From positions 248,001 to 312,000 of the forward strand of contig NZ_QOHI01000005.1 of assembly GCF_003319095.1 (NCBI RefSeq): a stretch of 64,000 nucleotides of DNA. Direction: 5' to 3'. The stretch comes from Blastococcus sp. TBT05-19 (lineage in GTDB: Bacteria; Actinomycetota; Actinomycetes; Mycobacteriales; Geodermatophilaceae). A program made the position numbers and the translations under genes. Shown in pieces: positions 8,810-17,442 of the stretch. A model generated the notes under the pieces. The model ran no database searches. It saw nothing but the letters and a program-made list of their open reading frames with translations, and was not told the origin of the DNA. The stretch's first letter is position 1. Each line of letters begins with the position of its first letter.

Positions 8810-9760
8810 TCAGGCCCGGTTGAGGGCCAGGACCGACAGCAGCTCGTAGCCGACGTGCGCCGCGGCGATGCCGGTCAGCTCGGCGTGGTCGTAGGCCGGG
8901 GCCACCTCGACGATGTCGGCGCCGACGATGTCCAGGCCGACCAGCCCGCGCAGGGTGTTGAGCAGCTCGCGGCTGGTGAGGCCACCGGCCTCCGGGGTGC
9001 CGGTGCCCGGGGCGTGCGCGGGGTCGAGGACGTCGATGTCGACCGACACGTAGACCGGCCCGCCGGCGAGCCGGGCCCGCATGCGCTCGACGATGCTGCG
9101 CACGCCGTCGACCTCGTAGTCGTCGGAGCGGATCACCTGGAAGCCCAGGACGGCGTCGTCCTCGAGGTCCTGCTTGCTGTACAGCGGGCCGCGGATGCCC
9201 ATGTGCAGCGAGCGCTCCATGTCGATGAGCCCCTCCTCGCTGGCGCGGCGGAACGGGGTGCCGTGCGTGTACGGCGCGCCGAAGTAGGTGTCCCAGGTGT
9301 CGAGGTGGGCGTCGAAGTGCAGGACCGCCACCGGGCCGTGGTCGCGGGCGAGCGACCGCAGGATGGGCAGGGCGATGGTGTGGTCGCCGCCGAGGGTGAG
9401 CAGCTGGGCACCGTCGGAGCGCAGCGCGGTCACCTCGCGGTCGATGGTCTCGATCGCCTCGCCGATGTCGAACGGGTTGACGCCGATGTCGCCGGCGTCG
9501 GCCACCTGCTGGGTGCCGAAGGGCGTGGCGTCGAGCGCCGGGTTGTAGGGGCGAAGCAGCTTGGAGCCGGCCCGCACGTGACCGGGGCCGAACCGGGCGC
9601 CCGGCCGGTAGCTGACGCCGGTGTCGAACGGGACGCCGAGGACGGCGACGTCGGCACGGGACACCTCGTCCAGGCGCGGCAGCCGCGCGAAGGTGGCCGG
9701 GCCGGCGTAGCGGGGGACCCGCGTGGCGTCGACGGGGCCGATCGGCGGCTGCTCCTGCAC
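8810..9760 (-). CDS. Ureohydrolase of the agmatinase/guanidinobutyrase family
   Basis: A 316-residue arginase-superfamily enzyme with both manganese sites intact: GGDHT at 124-128, DAHLDTWD from 150 and [16 protein letters not shown] from 239. It hydrolyses a guanidino group to urea plus an amine. Database-style naming would be SpeB/agmatinase. The neighbours (a DavA-like amidase and a DavB-like 2-monooxygenase in the divergent operon, plus gabT nearby) make 4-guanidinobutanoate, giving GABA, the more attractive substrate; that is inference. The start is a GTG with AGGAGA upstream. It shares its promoter region with the XRE-cupin regulator and converges with the Lrp-type gene. Confidence 0.88.
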   Translation of the reverse strand: MQEQPPIGPVDATRVPRYAGPATFARLPRLDEVSRADVAVLGVPFDTGVSYRPGARFGPGHVRAGSKLLRPYNPALDATPFGTQQVADAGDIGVNPFDIGEAIETIDREVTALRSDGAQLLTLGGDHTIALPILRSLARDHGPVAVLHFDAHLDTWDTYFGAPYTHGTPFRRASEEGLIDMERSLHMGIRGPLYSKQDLEDDAVLGFQVIRSDDYEVDGVRSIVERMRARLAGGPVYVSVDIDVLDPAHAPGTGTPEAGGLTSRELLNTLRGLVGLDIVGADIVEVAPAYDHAELTGIAAAHVGYELLSVLALNRA

Positions 9761-9810
9761 GGGCGTCTCCTGGCTTCGGGCGGTGCGAGGGCGGGGGATG
9801 CCCCGTCCGG

Positions 9811-9870
9811 GTCGATCGTCACTGTCAACTCGTGTTTCCCATTTGTCAACGACCCGTCGGCAACTACTGT
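9811..9870. promoter_or_regulatory. Divergent promoter/operator between ureohydrolase and XRE-cupin regulator
   Basis: Two GTCAAC boxes (9824-9829 and 9845-9850) lie exactly 21 bases apart, two helical turns, with a weaker GGCAAC at 9859-9864. Read on the minus strand each is GTTGAC, and the first is followed by a near-inverted TCGAC. For the regulator, TTGTCA (9843-9848) and TACTGT (9865-9870) with a 16-base spacer make a plausible -35/-10. The boxes overlap these elements, as expected for repression. Confidence 0.5.
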
Positions 9871-9894
9871 CCGCAGGAGACCGGGGAGGTGGCG

Positions 9895-10482
9895 ATGGAG
9901 GCAGTGCCCGAGGCGGGGACGCCGCAGATCGGCGGCCGGCTCAAGGCCGTCCGCCAGGCGCGCCGGCTCACCCTCACCGACGTGGCCGACGCCAGCGGCC
10001 TGACCAAGGGGTTCCTCAGCAAGCTCGAGCGCGACCAGACCAGCGCCTCGGTCGCGGCCCTCGTGCGGGTCTGCGCCGCGCTCGGCATCTCGCCGGCGAG
10101 CCTGTTCGAGGCGCCGTCCGGCGGTGAGGCGGTGCGGACCGGGAGCTATCCCCCCATCGCCTTCGGTGGGCGCGGGCTCGCGGAGTACCTGCTCACGCCC
10201 TCGGGCGAGCGGCGGGTGCAGGCGATCCTGTCCGAGATCGCACCGGGTGGCGGCAGCGGGGAGGAGTCCTACGCCCTCGAGGCGGAGGTCGAGTTCGTCT
10301 TCGTCGTGGAGGGCGATCTCGAGGTGACCGTGGGCGGAGCGGCGACGGTGCTCGGCACCGGGGACGCCTTCACCTTCTCGCCGGGCCTCGAGCACGGCTT
10401 CCGCTCGCTGCGCACGACCGGCACCACGCGGGTGCTCTGGGTCTTCGCCCCCGCCCTCGCGGCCGGTCGCGCACCCGTCTAG
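9895..10482 (+). CDS. XRE-type HTH plus cupin transcriptional regulator (PuuR-like architecture)
   Basis: A 195-residue protein with an N-terminal XRE helix-turn-helix (about 12-68, [20 protein letters not shown] then [15 protein letters not shown]) and a C-terminal cupin domain (about 110-180, ending [12 protein letters not shown]). This architecture includes PuuR and other regulators of amine and amino-acid breakdown, where the cupin binds a small ligand. ATG at 9895 is chosen because GGGGAGG lies just upstream and the fold starts there; an in-frame ATG at 9832 would read through the promoter boxes. It is followed by the amidase and monooxygenase genes on the same strand and is the likely local repressor. 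Confidence 0.88.
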   Translation: MEAVPEAGTPQIGGRLKAVRQARRLTLTDVADASGLTKGFLSKLERDQTSASVAALVRVCAALGISPASLFEAPSGGEAVRTGSYPPIAFGGRGLAEYLLTPSGERRVQAILSEIAPGGGSGEESYALEAEVEFVFVVEGDLEVTVGGAATVLGTGDAFTFSPGLEHGFRSLRTTGTTRVLWVFAPALAAGRAPV

Positions 10483-10490
10483 GAAACGGT

Positions 10491-10509
10491 GGTTGACAAG
10501 GGATCAACC
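10491..10509. promoter_or_regulatory. Palindromic operator candidate before the amidase gene
   Basis: GGTTGA and TCAACC form perfect 6-base arms around a 7-base centre. The left arm is the same GTTGACA word seen upstream of the ureohydrolase and regulator. It lies in the 63-base gap after the XRE-cupin stop, so it could control the amidase-monooxygenase pair separately. Confidence 0.5.
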
Positions 10510-10545
10510 CCGCGGTGAAGCTGCCTGCGACCCCAGGAGGAGACC

Positions 10546-11343
10546 GTGCGCATCGCACTGCTGCAGGGCCCCGCGCTCACGCCGGACCCCGAGGCCGCAC
10601 TGGCCGCTGTCGCGGACGCGGCCGGTCGGGCGGCCGCCGCCGGGGCACGGCTGCTCGTCACGCCCGAGATGTCGCTGACCGGCTACGCGATCGGCGCCGA
10701 CCGGGTGGCGGAGCTGGCGGAGCCCGAGCACGGTCCGCTGACCGACCGGGTCGCCGCGATCGCCGCCGAGCACGGCCTCGCGATCGCGGCCGGGCTCCCG
10801 GTGCGGGGTGCGGCCGGCATCGCCAACACCGTCGTGGTGATCGACCGCGACGGGACCCGGTTGGCCTCCTACGCCAAGGCCCACCTGTACGGCGACGTCG
10901 ACCACGACGCCTTCGTCCCCGGTGACGTGGGCGTGGTGCAGTTCGAGCTCGACGGCCTCGTCGTGGGGGTGCTGATCTGCTACGACGTCGAGTTCCCCGA
11001 GGCGGTGCGGGCGCACGCGCTGGCCGGCACGGAGCTGCTCGTCGTCCCCACCGGGCTGATGGATCCCTACGGCCACGTCGGCACCGTGCTGGTATCCGCC
11101 CGGGCCTACGAGAGCCAGCTCTTCGTGGCCTACGCCAACCGCACCGGGAGCGAGGGCGAGTTCGTCTACTGCGGCGCCAGCTGCGTCATCGCCCCCGACG
11201 GCACCGAGCTCGCCCGGGCCGGGCGGGGCGAGGAGCTGGTCGTGGCCGACGTCGACCCCGCCGTCCTCACCGCCTCCCGCCGGGTGAACACCCACCTGGC
11301 CGACCGCCGTCCCGAGCTCTACCTCCCGGAGAACCGCGCATGA
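10546..11343 (+). CDS. Carbon-nitrogen hydrolase (DavA-like omega-amidase; 4-guanidinobutyramidase candidate)
   Basis: A 265-residue nitrilase-superfamily hydrolase with the full Glu-Lys-Cys triad: E41 (TPEMSLTGY), K111 (YAKAHLYGD) and C145 (GVLICYDVEFPE). Length and sequence pattern match 5-aminopentanamidase (DavA), which hydrolyses the amide made by a lysine 2-monooxygenase. The GTG start has AGGAGGAG upstream. Its stop overlaps the ATG of the DavB-like monooxygenase, so the two should act in sequence: the oxygenase makes an amide and this enzyme releases ammonia from it. Because a ureohydrolase is next door, 4-guanidinobutanamide from arginine is a better guess than 5-aminopentanamide from lysine. 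Confidence 0.85.
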   Translation: MRIALLQGPALTPDPEAALAAVADAAGRAAAAGARLLVTPEMSLTGYAIGADRVAELAEPEHGPLTDRVAAIAAEHGLAIAAGLPVRGAAGIANTVVVIDRDGTRLASYAKAHLYGDVDHDAFVPGDVGVVQFELDGLVVGVLICYDVEFPEAVRAHALAGTELLVVPTGLMDPYGHVGTVLVSARAYESQLFVAYANRTGSEGEFVYCGASCVIAPDGTELARAGRGEELVVADVDPAVLTASRRVNTHLADRRPELYLPENRA

Positions 11344-13040
11344 CCTCCGCCATCCCGGTCAACGCCCACGAGCCGGGCCAGGCGCGGCCGGCCCGCCCGC
11401 TGACGATGTTCGGCCCCGACTTCCCCTTCGCCTACGACGACTGGCTGGCCCACCCCGCCGGGCTGGGCGAGGTCCCCGAGGCGGAGCACGGCACCGAGGT
11501 GGCGGTCATCGGTGGTGGCCTGTCGGGCATCGTGACCGCGCACGAGCTGATGAAGCTGGGACTGCGGCCGGTCGTCTACGAGGCGCACGAGATCGGTGGG
11601 CGGCTGCGCTCGCTGGAGTTCGAAGGGCACCCCGGCGTGGTGGCCGAGATGGGCGCGATGCGCTTCCCGCCGTCGTCGACCAGCTTCTTCCACTACGTGC
11701 GCGGGCTGGGGCTGTCGACGACGCGCTTCCCGAACCCGCTCGACGTGGACACCCCCAGCACCGTCGTCGACCTCAAGGGCGAGACGCACTACGCGCGCAC
11801 CCTCGACGACCTGCCGCCGCTCTACCGCGAGGTGGCCGACGCCTGGCACGAGACGCTGGTGAGCAGCGCGCGCCTGGAGGAGATGCAGGCCGCTATCCGC
11901 GACCGCGACGTCACGGCCATCAAGGCGATCTGGGACGACCTGGTCGAGCGGCTCGACGACACCACCTTCTACGGGTTCCTCGCCGCGTCGCCGGCGTTCG
12001 CCTCGTTCCGGCACCGCGAGGTGTTCGGCCAGGTCGGGTTCGGCACCGGGGGCTGGGACACCGACTACCCGAACTCGATGCTGGAGATCCTGCGGGTGGT
12101 CTTCACCGCGGCCGACGACGACCACCTGTCCATCGAAGGCGGCTGCCAGCAGGTGCCGGTGCGGCTGTGGGAGAGCGGGGCCGCGGCACCGGCGCACTGG
12201 CCGGCGGGCACCAGCCTCGCCTCGCTGCACCCCGGCGGCCGGCCGCTGCCCGCGGTGACCCGGCTGCACCGCACCGAGCCGAACCACCTCACGGTCACCG
12301 ATGCCGACGGCGGCATCCGCACCTTCCGGGCCGCGGTGTTCACCGCGCAGAGCTGGAACCTGCTCTCGCGGATCGCCTGCGACGAGGCGCTGTTCCCGAT
12401 CGACCACTGGACCGCGATCGAGCGCACCCACTACATGGGCTCGACGAAGCTGTTCTGCCTGGTCGACCGGCCGTTCTGGAAGGACGTCGACCCCGCGACC
12501 GGGCGGCACCGGATGAGCATGACGCTGACCGACCGGATGACCCGCGGCACCTACCTGCTCGACCAGGGCGAGGGGAAGCCGGGGCTGATCTGCCTCAGCT
12601 ACACGTGGGCCGACGACTCGCTCAAGTGGCTGCCGCTGTCGGCGACCGAGCGCATGGAGGTCATGCTCAGCTCGCTGCGCGAGATCTACCCCGACGTCGA
12701 CCTGCGTCGGCACATCATCGCCTCGCCGGTCACGGTGTCCTGGGAGTCCGAGCGCGACTACATGGGCGCCTTCAAGGCCAACCTGCCCGGCCACTACCGG
12801 TACCAGCGGCGGCTGTTCACCCACTTCGTGCAGGACGACCTGCCGGAGCGCTACCGCGGCCTGTTCCTCGCCGGCGACGACATCTCCTGGACCGCCGGCT
12901 GGGCGGAGGGTGCGGTGCAGACGGCGCTCAACGCGGTGTGGGGCGTCGTGAACCACCTCGGTGGGCGCACGCATCCGGACAACCCCGGCCCCGGCGACCT
13001 GTTCGACGAGCTCGCGCCGGTGCGGCTGCCCGAGGACTGA
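11340..13040 (+). CDS. Flavin-dependent amino acid 2-monooxygenase (arginine or lysine 2-monooxygenase family)
   Basis: A 566-residue FAD enzyme of the L-amino-acid 2-monooxygenase branch of the amine oxidase superfamily. Visible features are a Rossmann motif GGGLSG at 58-63 inside VAVIGGGLSGIVTAHEL, a GGRLRS turn near 90, MRFPPSS, a GFGTGGWDTDYPNSMLEI core and a C-terminal flavin motif AGDDISWTAGWAEGAVQTAL. The N-terminal LTMFGPDFPFAYDDWLAHPAG block is as in lysine 2-monooxygenase (DavB). The reaction is oxidative decarboxylation of an amino acid to an amide. Context (amidase in the same operon, divergent ureohydrolase, gabT nearby) favours arginine; the sequence alone does not exclude lysine. 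The 3' end faces the HNH gene with 18 bases between. Confidence 0.85.
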   Translation: MTSAIPVNAHEPGQARPARPLTMFGPDFPFAYDDWLAHPAGLGEVPEAEHGTEVAVIGGGLSGIVTAHELMKLGLRPVVYEAHEIGGRLRSLEFEGHPGVVAEMGAMRFPPSSTSFFHYVRGLGLSTTRFPNPLDVDTPSTVVDLKGETHYARTLDDLPPLYREVADAWHETLVSSARLEEMQAAIRDRDVTAIKAIWDDLVERLDDTTFYGFLAASPAFASFRHREVFGQVGFGTGGWDTDYPNSMLEILRVVFTAADDDHLSIEGGCQQVPVRLWESGAAAPAHWPAGTSLASLHPGGRPLPAVTRLHRTEPNHLTVTDADGGIRTFRAAVFTAQSWNLLSRIACDEALFPIDHWTAIERTHYMGSTKLFCLVDRPFWKDVDPATGRHRMSMTLTDRMTRGTYLLDQGEGKPGLICLSYTWADDSLKWLPLSATERMEVMLSSLREIYPDVDLRRHIIASPVTVSWESERDYMGAFKANLPGHYRYQRRLFTHFVQDDLPERYRGLFLAGDDISWTAGWAEGAVQTALNAVWGVVNHLGGRTHPDNPGPGDLFDELAPVRLPED

Positions 13041-13058
13041 CTTCTCGGCGCTGGTGCG

Positions 13059-14543
13059 TCAGAAGGGCGGCGGGTCCGGATCCGCGGTGTCGGTCGGCGT
13101 CTCCTTCGCCTCCGGCTCCGGTGCAGGGCTGCGCATCCCCGGTGGGCGCGTGGTGCGGGTAACGCCGGACGGGGTGGTGACGTGGAGCACGCCGTCGGCG
13201 GTCATCTCGAACCGCCAGCCGCGGGCGAAGGTCTTCAGCCGGTGGTGGCTGCGGCACAGGCAGCACAGGTTGGCGCAGTCGGTGGCACCACCGCAGCCGT
13301 GGGGGACGACGTGGTCGAGGTCCGCCCAGGCCGCTCGCTGCCCGCAGTTCGGGAAGCGGCAGGTCCGGTCGCGGGTGGTGACGAACGCTTCCTGCGTTCT
13401 GGTGGGGGAGTAGCCGCTGCTCGCCTCCGGCCGGCCCAGGACGGCGCACCCGCAGTCGTCCTCGTGGGTGGCGCAGTCCCTGCGGGCCAGCCGCTCCAGC
13501 TGCTCCGGCGTCGCGGTGGCGAGCAGCCGCCCGTCGGCATCGGTGATCGCGAAGCGCAGGGAGCCGCCCTCGGGGGTGTGCTGGCCCAGCGCCCCGATCC
13601 GCTGCAGCAGCGCGCGGACGTGCGCCGCGGTGATGGGCAGGCCGTCGACCGATCCCGGCGTGGCGGAGGTGCCCTCGAGCGCGTCCAAGGCCGCAGTGAC
13701 CGTCACGTTCGCCGTGACGCCCGGGAGCAGGCGGTCGGCCGGCCGGCGGATCAGCAGGGAGAAGACCTCGCTGCGGATCTGGCCGATGGGCCGCGGGTCA
13801 CCGTCGGCCTTGGCCATCCGGGCCAGCTGGTCGATCAGGTCCATGCCTTCGGCGGCCTCGTCGGCGGGCAGCTCGGCGGCCAGGGTCGCCATGCCCTCCA
13901 GGTGCGAGGGGTAGCTGCGCACGTCGGCCTGCCGCCGGGCCTCCTTGCGGCGGGTGTCGACGGCGTCGGCGTCCAGCTCCAGCAGGAGTTCCAGCGCGCG
14001 GGCGCGGAGCCGCCCGCGGGACAGGCCCGTCGCTCCGGGCAGCAGTCGCGCCTCGACCTGCCGCGCCAGGGCCGGTGAGGTGTGCTGCAGGACGTCGGCG
14101 AGCGTCCTGGCGCGGGGCTCGTCCAGCCTGCCTTCGGCCAGTGCCGCCCAGGTGGCGGGCAGGTTCTCTCTGTAGGTCCAGGCCCGGTGCGCCAGGTGCG
14201 AGGCGGCGCCGCGGCCGCAGTTGAGCACCGTCGCCAGTTCGCTGGTGAAGAACTGCGAGACCCCGGGGAGCTCGGTGTCCGGTGCCCACGAGCCCTTGCG
14301 GGCGCCGGGCTGGTCCGGCGCCGGATCGAGGGTGTCGGGGGTGTCGTCCGCCAGACCCAGCACGAGCTCGGCCTCGTAGGCGGCGTCCATGGCCTTGCGG
14401 GCCTGCAGCCGCTGCAGCTCGGCGGCCTTCTCCGCCTTTGTCAGCACTCCCAGGGGCAACCTGGCACTGGTCGGCGCCTGCTCCAGCAGCCAGCCGACCA
14501 GCGCACCTTCGAGGGACGAGCGCTCGGCCACCGCTGCTGACAT
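13059..14543 (-). CDS. DUF222 / HNH endonuclease-like protein (13E12-type family)
   Basis: A 494-residue protein. The central DUF222 region spans roughly 30-330, and a C-terminal HNH domain (about 392-435) has CRFPNCGQ, DLDHVVPH, then CANLCCLCRSHHRLKT: the paired cysteines, the DH and the HH of a zinc-bearing HNH nuclease. A proline/acid-rich tail follows. The family is scattered in multiple copies through actinobacterial genomes, and mycobacterial REP13E12 members are known LexA targets. An SOS box and a -10 lie directly before the ATG here. Its cellular role is not established; a DNA-damage-linked nuclease is a reasonable inference. It converges with the monooxygenase gene. Confidence 0.85.
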   Translation of the reverse strand: MSAAVAERSSLEGALVGWLLEQAPTSARLPLGVLTKAEKAAELQRLQARKAMDAAYEAELVLGLADDTPDTLDPAPDQPGARKGSWAPDTELPGVSQFFTSELATVLNCGRGAASHLAHRAWTYRENLPATWAALAEGRLDEPRARTLADVLQHTSPALARQVEARLLPGATGLSRGRLRARALELLLELDADAVDTRRKEARRQADVRSYPSHLEGMATLAAELPADEAAEGMDLIDQLARMAKADGDPRPIGQIRSEVFSLLIRRPADRLLPGVTANVTVTAALDALEGTSATPGSVDGLPITAAHVRALLQRIGALGQHTPEGGSLRFAITDADGRLLATATPEQLERLARRDCATHEDDCGCAVLGRPEASSGYSPTRTQEAFVTTRDRTCRFPNCGQRAAWADLDHVVPHGCGGATDCANLCCLCRSHHRLKTFARGWRFEMTADGVLHVTTPSGVTRTTRPPGMRSPAPEPEAKETPTDTADPDPPPF

Positions 14544-14547
14544 GGGA

Positions 14548-14561
14548 CGAACATACGTTCG
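14548..14561 (-). promoter_or_regulatory. SOS (LexA) box overlapping the promoter of the DUF222/HNH gene
   Basis: CGAACATACGTTCG matches the Gram-positive SOS consensus CGAAC-R-N-R-Y-GTTCG at every position. It ends 4 bases before the ATG. On the minus strand the box contains TATGTT (plus 14550-14555), a -10-like hexamer placed so that transcription would begin at about the start codon, giving a leaderless mRNA. LexA bound here would block RNA polymerase directly. Confidence 0.85.
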
Positions 14562-14648
14562 AGGTACGACAGTTTCTGTGCTCGAACTCGTGTCGACACT
14601 CGCGCCCCGGGGCGGCCCCCTCGGGGCTACCTCCGCACCGTCGCTCGT

Positions 14649-15032
14649 TCAGCGCGGGGCAGGTCGGTGCACCGGCTCGGAGTAACGCCCAGCGCTCAGT
14701 TCTCGAACGGTCGACGTACGCCGCAACTCCTCGAGCGCGGCTTCGTCCCGCCATTCCGTTCCCTCACCGAGTTCGCGCCAGAAGGCGCGACCTGGCTCGG
14801 CGGCGGCGACGGCGAAGCACGGATCGCTTCCCTTGACCGTGCCCGCCTTCTTCCAGTCGGGCAGGCGCATCCGGAGGACCGTCTCTCGCCAGTCATGCCG
14901 TGAGCTGGCGGCCACGAGGTACTCGAGGTCGTGGAGCGAGACCCGGTCGCGGCCGAACCAGCGCCAGACTGACAGCTTGCCGACCTCTCGCTCAACCATG
15001 GCGTCAGGGTAGGGGCGCGCTTCCAGCTCCAT
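14649..15032 (-). CDS. Hypothetical protein, 127 residues
   Basis: Not recognised. The protein is soluble, without signal peptide or membrane helix, and rich in charged and aromatic residues (SVWRWFGRDRVSLHDLEYL, then MRLPDWKKAGTVKG). Its natural-looking composition and the lower G/C than its neighbours suggest a real, perhaps acquired, gene. The start is uncertain: ATG at 15032 is the longest, and an internal ATG at 14999 (MVEREVGKLS) fits the start of the ordered part equally well; neither has a good ribosome binding site. It lies upstream of the SOS-controlled HNH gene on the same strand but is separated by 105 bases that hold that gene's own promoter. Confidence 0.55.
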   Translation of the reverse strand: MELEARPYPDAMVEREVGKLSVWRWFGRDRVSLHDLEYLVAASSRHDWRETVLRMRLPDWKKAGTVKGSDPCFAVAAAEPGRAFWRELGEGTEWRDEAALEELRRTSTVRELSAGRYSEPVHRPAPR

Positions 15033-15118
15033 AGGCCGTAGACCCGCTCTTCCTCAGGCCGCCCGCGGTGCGGACGGGAAGCGGTGGTGACCCTCCGCAG
15101 CGGCCAGGGCGTCGGCGT

Positions 15119-15499
15119 TCAGGCCGGAACGGGTCCGCGCAGGGCGCCGAGAGCGCGCACGGCAGCCAGCAGCAGGGCGGCCACGGCCAGCACCCCGGCC
15201 ACCGGCCCCGCCCATGCCGACAGGCCGGACGCCGCGTGGTGAGCGGTCGCCAGCGGGGGGTGGGCGGCCAGCATCGCCGTCGTCAGGAAGACGTGCAGCG
15301 CCCACGCCGCCGGCGACGGAAGCCGGAACAGGTGCACCGCGCAGAGCAGGCAGGCCGCCACCAGCAGCAGGGTCGCTGCCGCACCCGGGTGCGGTGCCGC
15401 CGCGAGCGCCAGCCCGTGCACGGCGGCGCACCCCGCCGCGGCCCCCGCCGCGCTGCGCGACAGGAACCGCGGCAGGGCCGCCGCCCCCAGGGGCTCCAT
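15119..15499 (-). CDS. Small membrane protein coupled to the amine oxidase
   Basis: A 126-residue protein with about four hydrophobic helices and almost no hydrophilic loops (for example GAAATLLLVAACLLCAVHLF and GPVAGVLAVAALLLAAVRAL). No family recognised. Its ATG overlaps the TGA of the copper amine oxidase as TGATG, so the two are probably translationally coupled and cotranscribed. A role in anchoring, export or substrate movement for the amine oxidase is possible but only guessed from position. Confidence 0.7.
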   Translation of the reverse strand: MEPLGAAALPRFLSRSAAGAAAGCAAVHGLALAAAPHPGAAATLLLVAACLLCAVHLFRLPSPAAWALHVFLTTAMLAAHPPLATAHHAASGLSAWAGPVAGVLAVAALLLAAVRALGALRGPVPA

Positions 15500-17442
15500 C
15501 AGTGGCAGCGGCCCGGGGCCGGCGGCACGTCGAGCGCGGGGTTCCGGTCGAAGAACCCGACCGGCTTGAGCTCGAAGGAGAAGACGTCGACCGGCATGAC
15601 CGGCCAGTCCTCGGGCCGGGGCACGTGGTGGATGCCGAACACGTGCCACAGCACGATGTCGGTGTCGACCAGCGGGCGGTCGGCCTTCTGCCACTCCGGC
15701 AGGCCGAGGTCCTCGCGGCTCTGGTTGCAGAACTCGCCGGAGGGCCAGCGCTCCTCCTCGTCGAAGCGGCTGACCCAGACCGGGTGGTCGATGACCTGCG
15801 CCCGCTGCCGGAACGGCGCGCTCGGGTCGGCCAGGGAGGGGATGGCCGAGGTCGGGTACAGCTTGTAGCCCGGCGCCGTCCCGAGGCGGTTCGGCTTGGT
15901 CCGGTTGACCACCTTGAACGAGCGCTGGGTGGCGAAGTCGACGTCGAGCCGCCCCTCGGACTCGCTCTCCACCGGGCGGCTGCGGGTGACGACGGCGAGG
16001 CCGTAGGGGTTCTCCTCCGAGACCGGCAGCGCCTCGCTCTCGGTGACGACGAGCGTGTTCTCCGGGCCGTCGACCTCCATGTCGAGCCGGGCGACGACGA
16101 AGTGCTGGTGGACCGGCGCGTAGGTGCGGTCGTCGACGACGGTGCCGTACGCCGGCGGCGTCTCGTCGTAGGCGCTGGTCACCATGATCCCGGTGGCGCG
16201 CACCTCGCACTCGATCGTGCCGTCCTGGTAGAAGCGCCAGTACGTCAGGTACTCGTAGTTGGACACCGTCGCGTGGAACGAGACGACCATGCGGCGCGAC
16301 CGGCGGACCTCCGCCCCGGCGTTGTCGTCGACGTGCTTCCAGAGCACCCCGTCGTCCTCCTCGTGGAGGCAGATGGCGTTCTCGATGGTGTACGGCTCGG
16401 CGCGGGTGTCGTGCAGGACGGCGTCGACGTAGGTGATGTCGCCGAGGCAGTCGCAGCCGAGCTTGAGCGACGTCGTCATGAAGCCGAGGCCCCACTCGCC
16501 GATGTCGAAGGCGGTCCGCCGGTGGTGGTCGGGGCTGGGGTCGCGGTAGGGGACGACCATCTCGGCGAAGGACATGCGGTGGGCGATCGGGCGGCCGTCG
16601 TACTCCACCCGGTGGATGACCAGGCCCTCGCGGTAGTTGAAGCCCAGCCGCATCGTCCACTTCTGCCAGCGCAGCTCGTGGCCGTCGAGGGTGAACGACG
16701 GGCCCTCGGGCTGGGTGATCTCCAGCGGCTTGACGTCGGTGCGCAGCTGCTGCCCGGGAACCAGGGCGGGCACGTACTCGCCCATCACGTCACCGGGCGG
16801 CGTCGGGTCGTTGTCCTCGATCTGCAGCAGCTCCATCGAGTTCAGGTCGATGATGAAGTGCAGCCCGGCGACGTGGTTGGTGAACGGGTTGCCGTTCGGG
16901 TGGGAGCGGCGCCAGACGTCGGTCCAGCCGACCCGCCGGTCCTGGAACTCCTGCGGGATCAGCGAGTGCCCGTAGGCCCAGGTGTCGATCAGGACCAGGT
17001 CCAGGTCGGTGATCCCGCGCTTGCTCAGGGCGGCGATGACGTCGGGGTGCCGGATGAGGACCTCGTGCGCCTCGTGGAACTCGTCCACCGTCATGTTCGC
17101 CTGCTGGCCGGGCACGGACTCCCAGGAGAGCACGGTGTCGTCGGTGAGGGAGACGACCGCCTTGTAGGTGAGACCGTCGTCGCGGCTCCACAGGGTGACC
17201 CGGGCGTCGCGGCGGATGGGGTCACCGGTCCGGAAGGAGCGGACGACGTCCTTGGCCGGCTCGCGCAGCTCGATGGCGGCGAACCGCCAGCGCTCGTCGA
17301 CGGCCTTGTCGCGGCGCAGGATCGCGGCGGCGGCGCGGAACTCGTCGGCGGTCAGCGGGTCCAGCGGGTGCGGGGTGCCGGCGGTCGCGGACCTGCCGGC
17401 GGAGCTGCCGGCGCTGTGGCACGAGGGCGCGGACTCGGTCAT
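15499..17442 (-). CDS. Copper-containing primary-amine oxidase
   Basis: A 647-residue copper/topaquinone amine oxidase of normal length, with N2/N3-type domains first and a C-terminal catalytic domain. The topaquinone precursor is Tyr396 in SNYEYLTYW, the general-base Asp is in TAFDIGEWG (about 310), and the copper histidines are in HQHF and further on in FGIHHVPRPEDW. It oxidises a primary amine (tyramine, phenethylamine, histamine or putrescine type) to an aldehyde with hydrogen peroxide and ammonia. The start at 17442 is fixed by GGAGAA just upstream; longer frames run into the divergent promoter region. No signal peptide is visible. The divergent permease probably imports the amine. Confidence 0.92.
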   Translation of the reverse strand: MTESAPSCHSAGSSAGRSATAGTPHPLDPLTADEFRAAAAILRRDKAVDERWRFAAIELREPAKDVVRSFRTGDPIRRDARVTLWSRDDGLTYKAVVSLTDDTVLSWESVPGQQANMTVDEFHEAHEVLIRHPDVIAALSKRGITDLDLVLIDTWAYGHSLIPQEFQDRRVGWTDVWRRSHPNGNPFTNHVAGLHFIIDLNSMELLQIEDNDPTPPGDVMGEYVPALVPGQQLRTDVKPLEITQPEGPSFTLDGHELRWQKWTMRLGFNYREGLVIHRVEYDGRPIAHRMSFAEMVVPYRDPSPDHHRRTAFDIGEWGLGFMTTSLKLGCDCLGDITYVDAVLHDTRAEPYTIENAICLHEEDDGVLWKHVDDNAGAEVRRSRRMVVSFHATVSNYEYLTYWRFYQDGTIECEVRATGIMVTSAYDETPPAYGTVVDDRTYAPVHQHFVVARLDMEVDGPENTLVVTESEALPVSEENPYGLAVVTRSRPVESESEGRLDVDFATQRSFKVVNRTKPNRLGTAPGYKLYPTSAIPSLADPSAPFRQRAQVIDHPVWVSRFDEEERWPSGEFCNQSREDLGLPEWQKADRPLVDTDIVLWHVFGIHHVPRPEDWPVMPVDVFSFELKPVGFFDRNPALDVPPAPGRCH

